Positions 18,756 to 30,000 of a DNA stretch of 64,000 nucleotides are shown one piece after another (position 1 is the stretch's first letter; every line of letters starts with the position of its first letter). The notes below the pieces were generated by a model. The model searched no databases and was not told where the DNA came from. It saw only the letters and a program-made list of their open reading frames with translations. The position numbers were made by a program, and so were the translations under genes. Source of the DNA: Flammeovirga sp. SJP92 (lineage in GTDB: Bacteria; Bacteroidota; Bacteroidia; Cytophagales; Flammeovirgaceae); the NCBI RefSeq assembly GCF_001583495.1, contig NZ_LQAQ01000073.1, positions 1-64,000 of the forward strand, written 5' to 3'.

Positions 18756-19382
18756 TTAATCCACCTTAAAGCGCAATACAGTTTTCAGCTTCTCAACTGG
18801 CACTTTACGAAAGTCTGAGAGATAAATTTCTCTATGGATTTTAGACTTCCTAGTTAAGTTAGTTTCTTGAACAAACTCTTCCATTTTGGCAAAACTTTCA
18901 GGTTCATCATCATAACTACCTACGTGAAGCATTTGAACACATTGACCATCTGTAATTTTTTCAAACCTGATCTTATCCAATAACATATTTGGTTTCTTCT
19001 TTTTAGTCATTTCTAAAACCTCATCAAAGAAAGCTTGATTTACAAACTCAGGCTGCCTGATCATAATGTCATACACTAACTCATCTTTGTCAAGCTCTCC
19101 AGAATAATTCGCTTTAGCTTTTTCAGATATATCCCAAACACCTTCCAACGGATAGACGGTCCAATCTTGGTAGCCTTGAGGGGGCTGTCCACTTTTTTTG
19201 AGATTCATTTTAATCCCATAAGCCATACTGTAAAGTGCACCGATACTTTCCTCAAATTGTTCACTGTTTGGATTACCTTCTCCGCTCAACACAATGTAAT
19301 TGTATTCCGGTACATCGATAATTTCAGGTTTAGCTTTAGGCAAGTAGGTCGCCTTTTCTTTTTTTCTCCACTCGTGTTTCAT
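18756..19382 (-). CDS. GyrI-like small-molecule-binding protein
   Basis: The frame extends to a GTG at 19466, but the upstream part overlaps a dispersed palindromic repeat, and the ATG at 19382 gives the natural family start (MKHEWRKKEKATYLP). The protein then has 208 residues. Motifs of the SOUL/GyrI superfamily: PEYNYIVLSGEGNPNSEQF, the W-x-V-Y-P-L-E-G-V-W segment and QCVQMLHVGSYDDEP. Cytoplasmic; such proteins bind or hydrolyse small lipophilic compounds. No operon partner is evident. Confidence 0.8.
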   Translation of the reverse strand: MKHEWRKKEKATYLPKAKPEIIDVPEYNYIVLSGEGNPNSEQFEESIGALYSMAYGIKMNLKKSGQPPQGYQDWTVYPLEGVWDISEKAKANYSGELDKDELVYDIMIRQPEFVNQAFFDEVLEMTKKKKPNMLLDKIRFEKITDGQCVQMLHVGSYDDEPESFAKMEEFVQETNLTRKSKIHREIYLSDFRKVPVEKLKTVLRFKVD

Positions 19383-19449
19383 TGTCTTTTTGTTTTGAAT
19401 AGTAAATACATCGTAAACTAAATCATCTTCAACTTTTATCCGAAAACTT

Positions 19450-19474
19450 AGAGATGTTTCAAACACGCTCTTAG
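19450..19474. repeat. Copy of the 7511 palindromic repeat
   Basis: AGAG-ATGTTTCAAACACGCTCTTAG differs from the copy at 7511-7536 by one deletion and one substitution, so it is no longer a perfect palindrome. It lies just upstream of the GyrI-like gene's probable ATG. Confidence 0.55.
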
Positions 19475-19640
19475 TATTTAAAATTTTTAAGCTCGCTTAT
19501 AAAGTTATCATCCTTTACATTTTCATCCAAGTAAATATTAATGTAATACAGTGAGAGTTCCGTAATGTGGATTGAGGGTGGCTAACAACACTTAACTAGT
19601 GTGCTACCAGATTGTAATTTAAAGTTAGCTTTGTTTTAAT

Positions 19641-19681
19641 AAGGTCAATTTTTGATGTTGTGTTTATCAAAAATTGACCTT
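19641..19681. terminator. Strong hairpin terminator after Rhs operon
   Basis: A perfect 16-bp inverted repeat (AAGGTCAATTTTTGAT and its complement) with a 9-nt loop. The flanks are A-rich to the left and T-rich to the right. It lies about 100 bp after the stop of the immunity-like lipoprotein gene at 19786. The rest of the 19467-19785 gap shows no gene. Confidence 0.75.
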
Positions 19682-19785
19682 TTTAATTTTACTTTTCTCT
19701 CTCTAATCATTAGAGTAATATGTTGTTAAACTATTCAATAGGTTTGCTCTATATAACTCTTTCACTTAATAATTAGACTTTGAAA

Positions 19786-20400
19786 TCAAAGGCTTTCTTT
19801 TTTTGAGAAAAAAATATTTTCTTTTCCATTTATACCTATATCGTAATAAGTTACACTAACATTAAAAAGATATTCCATGTCATAATCAAAATCAGTAAAC
19901 TTAAATTCTTTATCAATAACATAAAAATTATTCTCACCGTGTAAAGAATCAATAGTACCTGCTGAAAGTAATGATATATCTGTTTCATTATTAATATAAT
20001 AAGAAACCCTAGACACTCGTGTTCTAGGTATATTAACAAGTTTTGAATACAATTTAAATCCATTCTTTTCTTTTATAACTGAAAAATCTAAGAATGGTGT
20101 ACCCTTATATGTTGATATCAAATCCGTAGAATCATAACTTACCATTAGAATTTCTTCTCTTTTTGAAAAGTATTTAAAAGTTTTGAAGGGATGCCCTACT
20201 ATATGTCCTTCATTATCTCTTATATAGTATTCCTCATAAAAATGTAAATATATCGAATCAAGATAACCATCTTTTTTAAAAGCATATAAAAGAGTTAAAC
20301 CGTTATCATCTCTTTCAAGTACCAGATCATTTTTTGGTGAACTCTTAGTACAAGAGTTGAGAATAAAAACTAAAAATAAAAATTTAAAAAAATCTTTCAT
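19786..20400 (-). CDS. Lipoprotein, likely immunity protein for Rhs toxin
   Basis: The frame opens earlier with a GTG, but the ATG at 20400 starts a lipoprotein signal peptide (FLFLVFILNSC, lipobox Cys). It begins 1 bp after the Rhs gene's stop. About 204 residues follow, mostly beta-rich, with no known domain. Location inferred to be the periplasmic face of a membrane. In Rhs systems the gene directly after the toxin tip usually encodes the cognate immunity protein, and a lipoprotein would protect against a toxin acting in the periplasm or at a membrane. This is an inference from position; no family match is claimed. Confidence 0.6.
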   Translation of the reverse strand: MKDFFKFLFLVFILNSCTKSSPKNDLVLERDDNGLTLLYAFKKDGYLDSIYLHFYEEYYIRDNEGHIVGHPFKTFKYFSKREEILMVSYDSTDLISTYKGTPFLDFSVIKEKNGFKLYSKLVNIPRTRVSRVSYYINNETDISLLSAGTIDSLHGENNFYVIDKEFKFTDFDYDMEYLFNVSVTYYDIGINGKENIFFSKKESL

Positions 20401-20401
20401 A

Positions 20402-23400
20402 TTACTTCTTCTTACTAGGCATATAAACACCGGTACGTACTTCTTTATAATAAATAGTATCCCCAGGTTTTATGTTTTCTGCACTATGCCAATCTTTTAA
20501 AATTTGATATTGCATTTTTTTATCCTCAGGTGGTTTATTGAAATTAAGCCAACCGACCTCTACCAATGTAGATAGAAGTTCAGCTATTCCAGGTGAGGAA
20601 TTTTTATCATCAATGACTTCGGTGTTCCCTGCTCTTGTATTACTATTTCCATATCCCGGTGAATTTTTTGTTAGGAAGCCACCTGGTTGTTCTTCAATAG
20701 TTTCAATAAAATCTTTTTTATCATATAGTGTATATGAAGTGTATTCACCATTATCTTCTAACTTGTAACCAGAAATTTTAACATTTACATAATTCATTGT
20801 AGCTTCTCCAGAAGTTTTATATGAAACAACACTTCCGTCTGAACTAGACATTTTCTCTTTTGCTATTCTTTCACTGTCTTCTTGAGTTCCCGGTCCATTT
20901 AGACCTGCTTCAGAAAAACCTTTCCCTTCAAAATCGTTAATGTAATTTAATATTTCATTTATATTTGCACCTGATAAGATATAATCATTCAACTGCTCAG
21001 ACCTTGTTGCACTATGAATTGTAATTTCTATATTTTTTGGTAGTTTAGGTCTATTATTTATTTGAATCTCAACATTATTACCACCATACATATTTTGCAT
21101 AGATTCAATGCTCATCCCATAGACATCTTTCCCATCAGGATCAATAAAATAAATTGGATTATCTAATGCATAAGTATATGGTGAAATATTTAAATAATTT
21201 TCTGCATGAGGATCAATAGCAAACCATCTACCTAAACTTACCTCATAGTGTCTAGCACCATAGTCATAGAATCCAATATCAGCCATTTTCTCTTTACCAT
21301 TATACTGAAATTTATGATCAGGTGTTCCTTTCTTCTCTAATCCTGTCATACCCATACCAAATGGATAATAATGGTTTTCTTGTACAATGTAATCATCAAA
21401 AGTCAAGGTGAAGTCATCAAAATAGACTGGAACGTCAATTGACTCATTGATTAATTGAGCTTTAACAAAGGCTGCTTCTGAAGGTACTACTAATGATAAT
21501 AATAGTTCTTCATGTGAACCTCCTACTGCTACTTCTTGTGTTGAAGTGCTATTAGCTATGATTGATTTATCTTCTTTTAAAAAGTAAACTTTTAAGTATG
21601 CATTAGGATCTTCTGTACTTTGCGTACCAAAAGTAGCAATAGGTGCAGACATATTGATAGGTGAGGTCGTAGAAGTTGAAGAACCCTCATCTCCATTACT
21701 TACCACACCGCCTTCAGTAGTATTGTAGGTGGTACTTTGTTGAGCAGTTTGTTGTGAAGAAGTAGAGTAAAAAGATTGTACACTAACAAATAACTTTTCC
21801 CCTTCAGTTACTTCCACTTCAATAGATGCTCCTTCTGCCACTCCTGATGAACTAGCAATTAATTTTTGTGATTTTGAACCATTCACGCCATACCCAAAAT
21901 TATCGATGGTATTTGTTTCAAAATCAAAGTGAGTTGTAGCATCCTCAAAATCCTCTTTTAGTACTTCATCTAAACGAATGGAGGCACGTAAATTTCCTAA
22001 GTGATCTTTATAATGATACTCGTAATAAAAATCTTTTTCCTCTACTCTAGACTTTACACCAGAGGCTTTTGTTAAGATTCTTCCTTCAGCATTATTAATA
22101 TATTGTAGAACATTATTTTCGTAAACGAAACCACCTACATAATCAGTTACTTTCGTTTCACCATCTACCTTATCTATTTGTTGTAGTTTTATACCACTAG
22201 CATCATAAATATATTCTATTTCTCCTCTATCAAAAGTTATCTTAGTAGGTAGCTTTAAGAAGTTATATTCAATAGAAGTTATTTTTTTATTTTTATCTTC
22301 TATTAATGCACCTTCATTATCATATATATAATCTGCTCCTGAAGTGTTACCATCATAAAAACTATGATCATCTTTAAATGAAGAAGGCTTAAATGTTGCT
22401 AAATCACGAACTGCTGTCAGCTGATTTCCTAACCCCGATTTGTTGTAGGTATACTCAAGTTCATCGATAATACCATATTCTTTTTTATCAAGATCAGTAA
22501 TACCAAACCTCTTCAGGTTTAAAATATTTCCATTTAAGTCGTAAGTTATTCCTTCAGATGGATCAGAACCTGTAACGGAATAGTTTTCATCTCCAACCCC
22601 TTCATAAATGGCTTCTTTCAACCTATTTTGTTCATCATATCTATATTCATAATTTCTATTACCTGGAGAATTAAAAGTCTGCCATGATTGTTTAGCGACA
22701 TTACCATTATATTGTCCCTCTACAGATAATGTATTTACACCGTTTACGATATCATTATTATATCTTAACTGGAAACTAAACGGATGTGCCTTATCAATAT
22801 TTACATCTTGATTTATACCTGTCAACCAACCTCTAATGTTGTAATCATAATCATGAATTAAAGGTTGCTCTTCTGTACCAGTCGTTTTTCTTATTAGTTC
22901 TCCTAATTCATTGTATTCATTAGTCACAAGAACTCTTGAAGGCTCATCATTAACAGTTTGTACTACAGACTCAATTCTACCTAATTCATCATAGATGTTT
23001 TCTTCCTTAATATTTACAGTAGTCATATTATTATCGACATCTATTTTGGTATGTTCAATGTAGCTTTTAATCACCTCACCCGTAAAACGATATTGTTGCG
23101 TTAGCCTATCTGTTCCTCCTCCTAACGATTCTGTAACTGTTTGTATAGCTCTATATTTATCATCAAAGAATACCTTTGTTTTCAGTTCTTCTTCTTTTCC
23201 TAGAACTTTTGTAATGGACCCAGTTACTAACCCTTTTGTTACTTCACCTTTTGTTGGTTTTACAATACCCTTTGCTGTATCATTTTCAAATAAGGCATCC
23301 TTTGGTTCAAAGACAATATCAGTGTCCCAATCATAATGATCATAATAAGTAACTGATAATAACTCAACACCATCCAATAAATCACTGGAATTTGTTTTTA

Positions 23401-26400
23401 ATAATTTAGGCATTGACCTATCTGTATATCCTTTAACCTTAGGGTCATTTAGGTTCGGATCATTAAGAGATGGGTTATTATCATCTGCTAAAGGATATTT
23501 ATCAAAACGTACTAGTGTTGCATCATCATAGTCACTTACAAGGTCTTCGTATGATTTTCCTGTCAAGATGATCTTACCTGAAATAATTGGTCGATTATAA
23601 TAATCATACTTTGTAAAAAGCCACTTATCGTTATGCTCAGACCTTAAAGCTCCGTCTTGAGATAAAACCAATCGATCCCAGTGGTCATACACCATGTATT
23701 GCCATTCTTTTCCAGGAATTTTTTTAGCTATCTGTCTATTTCTGTAATCATACTTGTACTGATAGCACAGTTCTTCAATTACATCATTAGAAATTTCACT
23801 ACTAGCTTGAAGGTTTGCAACAGCTTTAGGAGATAAAACCAATATTAAATTACCAAAATCATCATAGACATAATAAGTATCACTATATGTTACAACACCA
23901 TTGTTATCTACTCCATTCTGAATTCTTTTTACAATTAATTGATCAAACTTATTTTTTACTTCTGCTGTGATAAATTTATGTTCATCTTTTGTTTCTGTAA
24001 TCAATAACTCACCACTTTCATAAAATCCATCAGAATCTCCTACACCATTATTATTAATGTAGGCAGAAAAAGTTCCATTCGTTCCATTTGCTGTAAAGCC
24101 ATCCGTTAGAGCAATACTTTCCTGTGCAACATGTGTCTCACTTGTAGTTACTGTATTATTCAGAGTAATGGTTCTGACTATAGCCTCACCATCATAATTA
24201 AACTTAATGATCTTATCTTCATAAATATTTGGTCTTGTATTGGTCTCAACAGAGTGATCCTCATTAGTTACACCCATTTTACCAGCCCAATCGTCTCCAA
24301 AACTTGAAATAGCTTGCATCTCATTCAAAGGAGAATCATCATATTTAGTTATAGTAAAAGCATTAGACGTTTGTTCTCCATCAGTTCTATCATTAAAATA
24401 GGTAGCTTGTGCTGAAACTGCATTACTAATTAAGGCTCCATCAGAAGACTCTTTGGAAACATAAGAAAGGTATTCTTTAGAATTTCGTCCCAATTTATCA
24501 TAGGCCATTGGTGTTACCAAATCCCTTAATCCTTGTTCCGTTTTAGCCCCTTGTTTAACCACATTTTGGATCGGTTTGCCAAAACCATCAAAAAATTCAT
24601 TTACCGTAACAACTCCATCTGTTAAAGCCTTATTTTTAAAAGTACTAACATCGCTACTTTCAAAAGGGATTTGAGGTGAATATATGGTGGTTTTATTAGT
24701 ATTATTTTCGGTGAGATTTTGAGTAATCATATCGGGATTATAATACTCACTGCTTACCTCATAACTAATTGCATTGGGTAGAAATATACCTGAAGCTTTG
24801 TGTCTTGCTTTTAGATAATGAATACCATTTGAAGGATTATTAATACTTACTGCATTATTTGCAGTTGATTCCCCATTTTCTTCTGTCTGCCAATAAAAGT
24901 CAAAGTCATCACTTATATTATTTTTATAGAGTTTTCTTTCACCATTTTTCGTTGAGAAATAAATTGGTTTATAAACATCCTTATTAATGACAACAACCTC
25001 AACTGGGTTCGATTCCTTAGAAGGGCAATCTACAATATATGCCTTTAAGAATTTATTTTCAGATGGTATAAAACTATAAGAAGTTCCAAAAGTATTAGGT
25101 ATTACTGTCCAATTATTTCCGTCCGTAGAATGTTTCCAACCAATTTTACCTTCATAATCCGATACATTTGCGATAAACTCCCCACCTTCAATTATATATC
25201 TTCCATTAGGTTGTGTTAAAGTATTAGATATTCGATAGTTTTCAACTTCAACAGCATAGTTTGCAAAATTACTTGCTGTTCCACAACTGTTACTCCAAGA
25301 TGCTTTCACCCAATAATCTCCTTCATGTAAAACAGTTACAGCAACAGTACTTCCTGTACCAGATATCTTATCAAAATCATCTGTGGTATATTGACTAGTC
25401 TGACTATTTCTGTAAAGTGTATAAGTTTTACCCTCTTCTGTTGGAAAAATAATTTCAGCTCTTGTACTAGTACAATTTTCAAGGATGTTTAATGAGGGGT
25501 TAAAGGTAGATGCTGTAAAACTAGGATCAATTATTATTTCAGCATGTGCTGAAGTTGATGAACTATAACAATTATTATTTGAATAAGTGTTCGCAAATGT
25601 AAGTGTTCCTATTACGGTATAACGACCTGGAGTAGGGAAATTATAATTTACCAAATCATCTGAATCAACTTCTACAGGAGTTGCTAAAGTTTGTCTATTA
25701 AAAATAGTCCAAACTATATTCTGAATATTACCAGAGTAGTTATTCTTCTCATTTATACTGAAAGTTGGACTACTACTATTTTCACAAAAAGAACTACCAT
25801 TATCAATATTCAAAGTAATAGTTGGTATCGTTTCACTTTGAGCTGTTACTTCAATCTCTGGACTTTCCATGGTAGTTGAACAACCATCTGGAATACCTTG
25901 TATTTGATATGTTCCAGGCTGTGCATTTTCGACAGTTAGAATTGATTTACCATTAGGTATTTGTACCAAATCAGAACTGTAATAACCTCTAATAAAGGTG
26001 TCATCTCTATAAACATTTAATGTTCTTATTGAAAAATCAGAAGCATTGGAAATAATAAAACCGATATCATCTCCTCCTCTTACACAAACCTCTTTCATAT
26101 ATGTTGGTAACTCTACGGTTGATAAATCTCCTTTTTCTCTTACAGTAAAATGAAGTGTTTTATTTTGAGAAGAATTACAATTGTTAGTAGCGGTTAAAGT
26201 GTAATCTCCAATAGATAAATTGGAAAAAGTAAGATTACTTGTGATACTAGCCGTTTTAACACTTGTATCACTTGATTGACCATCTTTTCTTAATTTATAA
26301 ACCACACCTTTTACTATATCACCAATAGTAACATTAAGATTGTTTCCATTACAAACTGCAAGTGAGGTTGTTACCAATGTTGGAGTTTTAGGAAGAGGTG

Positions 26401-27070
26401 TTGGGTTCACTGTAGCAATTGTTTTGTTGAAAGTTTCTGCAGAACAATAACTATTGCCAGATGGTTTTGTAACATAAACTTTATACGTTCCTGTACCTGT
26501 TAAGGTAACCGTTTTACTATTACCATCACCTGTGAATGATTCTCCACTACTACCCAATTTTCTCACTTCATAGGCTAAACCAGTAATCGTATTATTCACT
26601 GTAATCGAAATGCTTAAATTACATTGATTAATACTATATGACGTTGAAATCGTCGGAGCAGTTGGTGGTTTATATACCGTAACAGATTTAGAAGATGTAG
26701 AAATAGTTTGTCTACTATAATTCTGAATATAATAACTTCCTGAAGATGTTATTGGTATTTCATTGGAAACTCCATTAGTTCCTGTTGAAAAAGAAATATT
26801 TCCTGGTTGAATATAACCACCATAAGAACATCCATTTCTACCATAAACTATTACATAAGTTGTTCCACATGTATATCTTGAGATTTGTAGAGGTCCTATT
26901 TTATCCGAACAACCTGGGTCTACACCATCACCTGGACCTTCAGGAGGTTCAATTCTCATTAGAGAAGGTGCTACATTTTTATTTATTGAAGACGAATCTC
27001 CACTAGTTTGAGCATATAATGTCGTAGACATATATAATAAAAATATGCCTATATAGATTGAAAATTTCAT
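20402..27070 (-). CDS. Secreted Rhs/YD-repeat protein (DUF6443) with unknown C-terminal toxin tip
   Basis: 2222 residues. Signal peptide 1-20. About 20-760 are Ig/SprB-like beta-sandwich repeats. A DUF6443 segment lies at about 785-930 (VNEFFDGFGKPIQNVVKQGA, YDKLGR). YD repeats run from about 1080 to 1690 (YDEQNRL, YDYRNRQI, YDHWDRLVL). The Rhs core then follows: GNLRASIRL near 1692, YYPFGMGMTG near 1907, YNGKEK, then GARHYEVSLGRWFAIDP and DPDGK ending at about 1981. After the core come 241 residues with no recognised domain, the place where polymorphic toxins carry their variable tip. It is coupled to the upstream YD protein (17-bp gap) and the downstream lipoprotein. Confidence 0.8.
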   Translation of the reverse strand: MKFSIYIGIFLLYMSTTLYAQTSGDSSSINKNVAPSLMRIEPPEGPGDGVDPGCSDKIGPLQISRYTCGTTYVIVYGRNGCSYGGYIQPGNISFSTGTNGVSNEIPITSSGSYYIQNYSRQTISTSSKSVTVYKPPTAPTISTSYSINQCNLSISITVNNTITGLAYEVRKLGSSGESFTGDGNSKTVTLTGTGTYKVYVTKPSGNSYCSAETFNKTIATVNPTPLPKTPTLVTTSLAVCNGNNLNVTIGDIVKGVVYKLRKDGQSSDTSVKTASITSNLTFSNLSIGDYTLTATNNCNSSQNKTLHFTVREKGDLSTVELPTYMKEVCVRGGDDIGFIISNASDFSIRTLNVYRDDTFIRGYYSSDLVQIPNGKSILTVENAQPGTYQIQGIPDGCSTTMESPEIEVTAQSETIPTITLNIDNGSSFCENSSSPTFSINEKNNYSGNIQNIVWTIFNRQTLATPVEVDSDDLVNYNFPTPGRYTVIGTLTFANTYSNNNCYSSSTSAHAEIIIDPSFTASTFNPSLNILENCTSTRAEIIFPTEEGKTYTLYRNSQTSQYTTDDFDKISGTGSTVAVTVLHEGDYWVKASWSNSCGTASNFANYAVEVENYRISNTLTQPNGRYIIEGGEFIANVSDYEGKIGWKHSTDGNNWTVIPNTFGTSYSFIPSENKFLKAYIVDCPSKESNPVEVVVINKDVYKPIYFSTKNGERKLYKNNISDDFDFYWQTEENGESTANNAVSINNPSNGIHYLKARHKASGIFLPNAISYEVSSEYYNPDMITQNLTENNTNKTTIYSPQIPFESSDVSTFKNKALTDGVVTVNEFFDGFGKPIQNVVKQGAKTEQGLRDLVTPMAYDKLGRNSKEYLSYVSKESSDGALISNAVSAQATYFNDRTDGEQTSNAFTITKYDDSPLNEMQAISSFGDDWAGKMGVTNEDHSVETNTRPNIYEDKIIKFNYDGEAIVRTITLNNTVTTSETHVAQESIALTDGFTANGTNGTFSAYINNNGVGDSDGFYESGELLITETKDEHKFITAEVKNKFDQLIVKRIQNGVDNNGVVTYSDTYYVYDDFGNLILVLSPKAVANLQASSEISNDVIEELCYQYKYDYRNRQIAKKIPGKEWQYMVYDHWDRLVLSQDGALRSEHNDKWLFTKYDYYNRPIISGKIILTGKSYEDLVSDYDDATLVRFDKYPLADDNNPSLNDPNLNDPKVKGYTDRSMPKLLKTNSSDLLDGVELLSVTYYDHYDWDTDIVFEPKDALFENDTAKGIVKPTKGEVTKGLVTGSITKVLGKEEELKTKVFFDDKYRAIQTVTESLGGGTDRLTQQYRFTGEVIKSYIEHTKIDVDNNMTTVNIKEENIYDELGRIESVVQTVNDEPSRVLVTNEYNELGELIRKTTGTEEQPLIHDYDYNIRGWLTGINQDVNIDKAHPFSFQLRYNNDIVNGVNTLSVEGQYNGNVAKQSWQTFNSPGNRNYEYRYDEQNRLKEAIYEGVGDENYSVTGSDPSEGITYDLNGNILNLKRFGITDLDKKEYGIIDELEYTYNKSGLGNQLTAVRDLATFKPSSFKDDHSFYDGNTSGADYIYDNEGALIEDKNKKITSIEYNFLKLPTKITFDRGEIEYIYDASGIKLQQIDKVDGETKVTDYVGGFVYENNVLQYINNAEGRILTKASGVKSRVEEKDFYYEYHYKDHLGNLRASIRLDEVLKEDFEDATTHFDFETNTIDNFGYGVNGSKSQKLIASSSGVAEGASIEVEVTEGEKLFVSVQSFYSTSSQQTAQQSTTYNTTEGGVVSNGDEGSSTSTTSPINMSAPIATFGTQSTEDPNAYLKVYFLKEDKSIIANSTSTQEVAVGGSHEELLLSLVVPSEAAFVKAQLINESIDVPVYFDDFTLTFDDYIVQENHYYPFGMGMTGLEKKGTPDHKFQYNGKEKMADIGFYDYGARHYEVSLGRWFAIDPHAENYLNISPYTYALDNPIYFIDPDGKDVYGMSIESMQNMYGGNNVEIQINNRPKLPKNIEITIHSATRSEQLNDYILSGANINEILNYINDFEGKGFSEAGLNGPGTQEDSERIAKEKMSSSDGSVVSYKTSGEATMNYVNVKISGYKLEDNGEYTSYTLYDKKDFIETIEEQPGGFLTKNSPGYGNSNTRAGNTEVIDDKNSSPGIAELLSTLVEVGWLNFNKPPEDKKMQYQILKDWHSAENIKPGDTIYYKEVRTGVYMPSKKK

Positions 27071-27087
27071 TGTTTGCTTTTTAATAA

Positions 27088-30000
27088 TTAGTTATTAGTA
27101 GAGTTAGCATATTTATATTCAAAGGCACTAATTACCTTTAAGTCTTTGTCATAGATTGCTCTGACCCTATTTTGACCATCATATTGGTACTTTTTAGATT
27201 GGAAATTTTGATCATAATAATATTCCAAACCTATTAATGGTTTTAACCTATAGGTCTCAATAAAACAAGTACCTAAATTTTCATAAATAATACCTAAATT
27301 TGCTTCAGTTGGATTTGACTTTATTGTACTTATCTCAGAAGAAGTAAGAATTTGATTTTCATTAATTTCACTAATTATTTGATTAGATTCGTATTTTGCT
27401 CCTTTTATTAAAGCTACAATGTTGTTATAATTATCTCTTAAAATAACCGTTTTTATTCCATCACTGCCAGTATACGATAAAAGCTGACTTTTTACATCGT
27501 ATGTATCAAAAATTATTTTATCATTATACTTATATGGATGATTTTCTCTTAGTCTTACTTTACTTAATAAGACATTATCATACAAGATTTTATATTCATT
27601 ATCTCTTGACTCAATAAGATTATTATCTTTATAATAATCCTGACGAACTACTTCGTTAAAAATATTCTCAGTAGCAAATTTAACTTTTATATCGTTTGGT
27701 TCTGTATAGTCAAAAGTATAGCTATAAACTACTTCTATTTCATCATTTAATTTGACACTTCTTATTTTATCGTAAGTATCTTCATATGTATATTCCTTCA
27801 AATTGGAATAATTTGATCCATTTTTATAATAAACCTCTTTTTCACTTACTAACTGTGTTACAGGGTAATATAATGGATAATAGCCTAAAACAATATCAAA
27901 TGATTGATTAATAATTGAATATTTCCCCTCAAGAAATGTTATAAATCCAGACAAGCCATATGGCACTCTCTTAACTCCATAATAAAACCTATCCTCATCA
28001 AACTCCTTATTACTATATGTTAGTATTTTCTCCTTAAGTAAATCATTATTGTTATTAAAAACTTTTTCTGAAAGTAAACTGCCATTTTTAGGTTTGGTAT
28101 ATCCTAAATAAGAAGCAAATGAAAATAAGGTATTAGAACTAGCATATTTCGTTTCTAATTCATTCGTATAATAATATTCTGTATAACCATTTAATAATGT
28201 ATTATCATTAGATTTCTTTCTAACAATTACTTTATCATAACCGATGATACTATTACCGCTGACAGGAGAAGAAGTATTGTTATTTGTTGATGAAACTTTT
28301 ATACCTGAATAGTTATAATTATAAAATTGACCAGATATTTTATTTGTATATGAATCTATAATCTCTGAAAGGTATTTAATACCTGAACTCAACTTTCCTC
28401 CTTCATATTGATAAGTATATTCTAAAAAATCGTTATCATTAAAATAAATTTTTTGTTTTTTCACTCTCAATCCTCCTCCAATTGACTCTGAAAGGTTTGA
28501 ATTATAAGAGTCTTGGTTTTGATTAGGAATTTTGATATTAAACAGATTAGAAGAAAAAATATGTGGTTCATATTCAAATTCAATTTTCCCTGATGTTGGA
28601 AAGGTAATTGATTTTAAAGAAGCGGCAGTGATATAATCTGCATTTGTACTCTTATTATTTCCTATATTAATATCCTCACTTGTTAATTCCTGTAAATTTT
28701 CAAATTTGGAATTCGGGTAAAACCTATAAGGGTTTGGAACTAAAGACGTATTATTTTGGCCATTGTAATAACCAAAAACATCTGTTTTAAATGAATTCTT
28801 GGGTGGTAAATTTATTGAGAAGTAATCAAACTCATACTTCCCTTCATCTAAAAATGATATATTTTCAAGTTTTAAACGATTATTATTTCTTGTATTAGAA
28901 AAAGAATTATCTGCTACATATACAGTTGTACTTGGAGAAGAAATAAAATAACCATATCCAAAGCTGACTTCTTGGACAAGTCCCCCTTTATAATTTCTTA
29001 CTGCAATAGAATTTAATTGTTTAGCGTTTCCATAATCTTGAGTATCTCTATCTGATAAAGTAAAAGTTACCTCTCCTAAATTGATAGACGACCCAGGTGT
29101 CTTAAAAGTTATAGAGCTTAAATACGATTTACTAGTTTCTGTGGTTGTTATATTTTTTATACTTGTTCTAAAGTATGTTGCTTCATTTCCTGTAGAAACT
29201 CCAGGTCTTAATAACGTAGGAGAACTAAATTTCTCAATATTAATATTATGTCCTAAAGGACTAGAAGTCCCTTTAAATAATTCATAAGCATGCTCCTCTG
29301 AATAATCATTCAAAATAATTTTATCCGTATAATTAAAAGAAACTTCAAAACCTTTACTATCAACAATTTTAGTTGGACGCCAAACATAGGTTATAAAGGG
29401 ATTATTAACATTTGATATTGAGTTTCCAAATTCTATAAATTTATGATCTCCTTGATTAATAGCATAGGAAGAATTAGATTCTACTTCCGTGATCTCATTA
29501 AAGTAGTAAGTAATACCATTAGGATCAGTTATTTCCCAACGATGATTCCCTTCACTTCCTACTAATATTACTTTATAACCATTTTTATCTAAAACAACTG
29601 GTTGATTTCCTCTCTTTTTGTTTAATAAGATATTTATAGAATGTCCAAAAAAGTTAGCTTTGAAAATATCTGGTTCTGTATCATAAGTTTGAGCTGATGA
29701 TATTGGTTCTGAATATACTCTTTTTTCAACAAAATTTTTATTAAAGGGTACATAATGGTTTTTGAACCTATATAAACTATGATAAGGTGAATTAATTTTA
29801 TTCCCATTTACTAAATTACTTTCAAGGAAAAGTTTAACTCTTGACTCACCTGATGCAAAAAAATCAGGTAGTTCATGATTCTTCACAATTGAACGAAGGT
29901 CATTTTTTCCTTGTACAACTTGTGTTATTGATCCAAATTCTAGGTCCCAGTTTAATCCAACCCAACCTGCCTCATCTGTAACCTTAACCCCTCTAGAATT

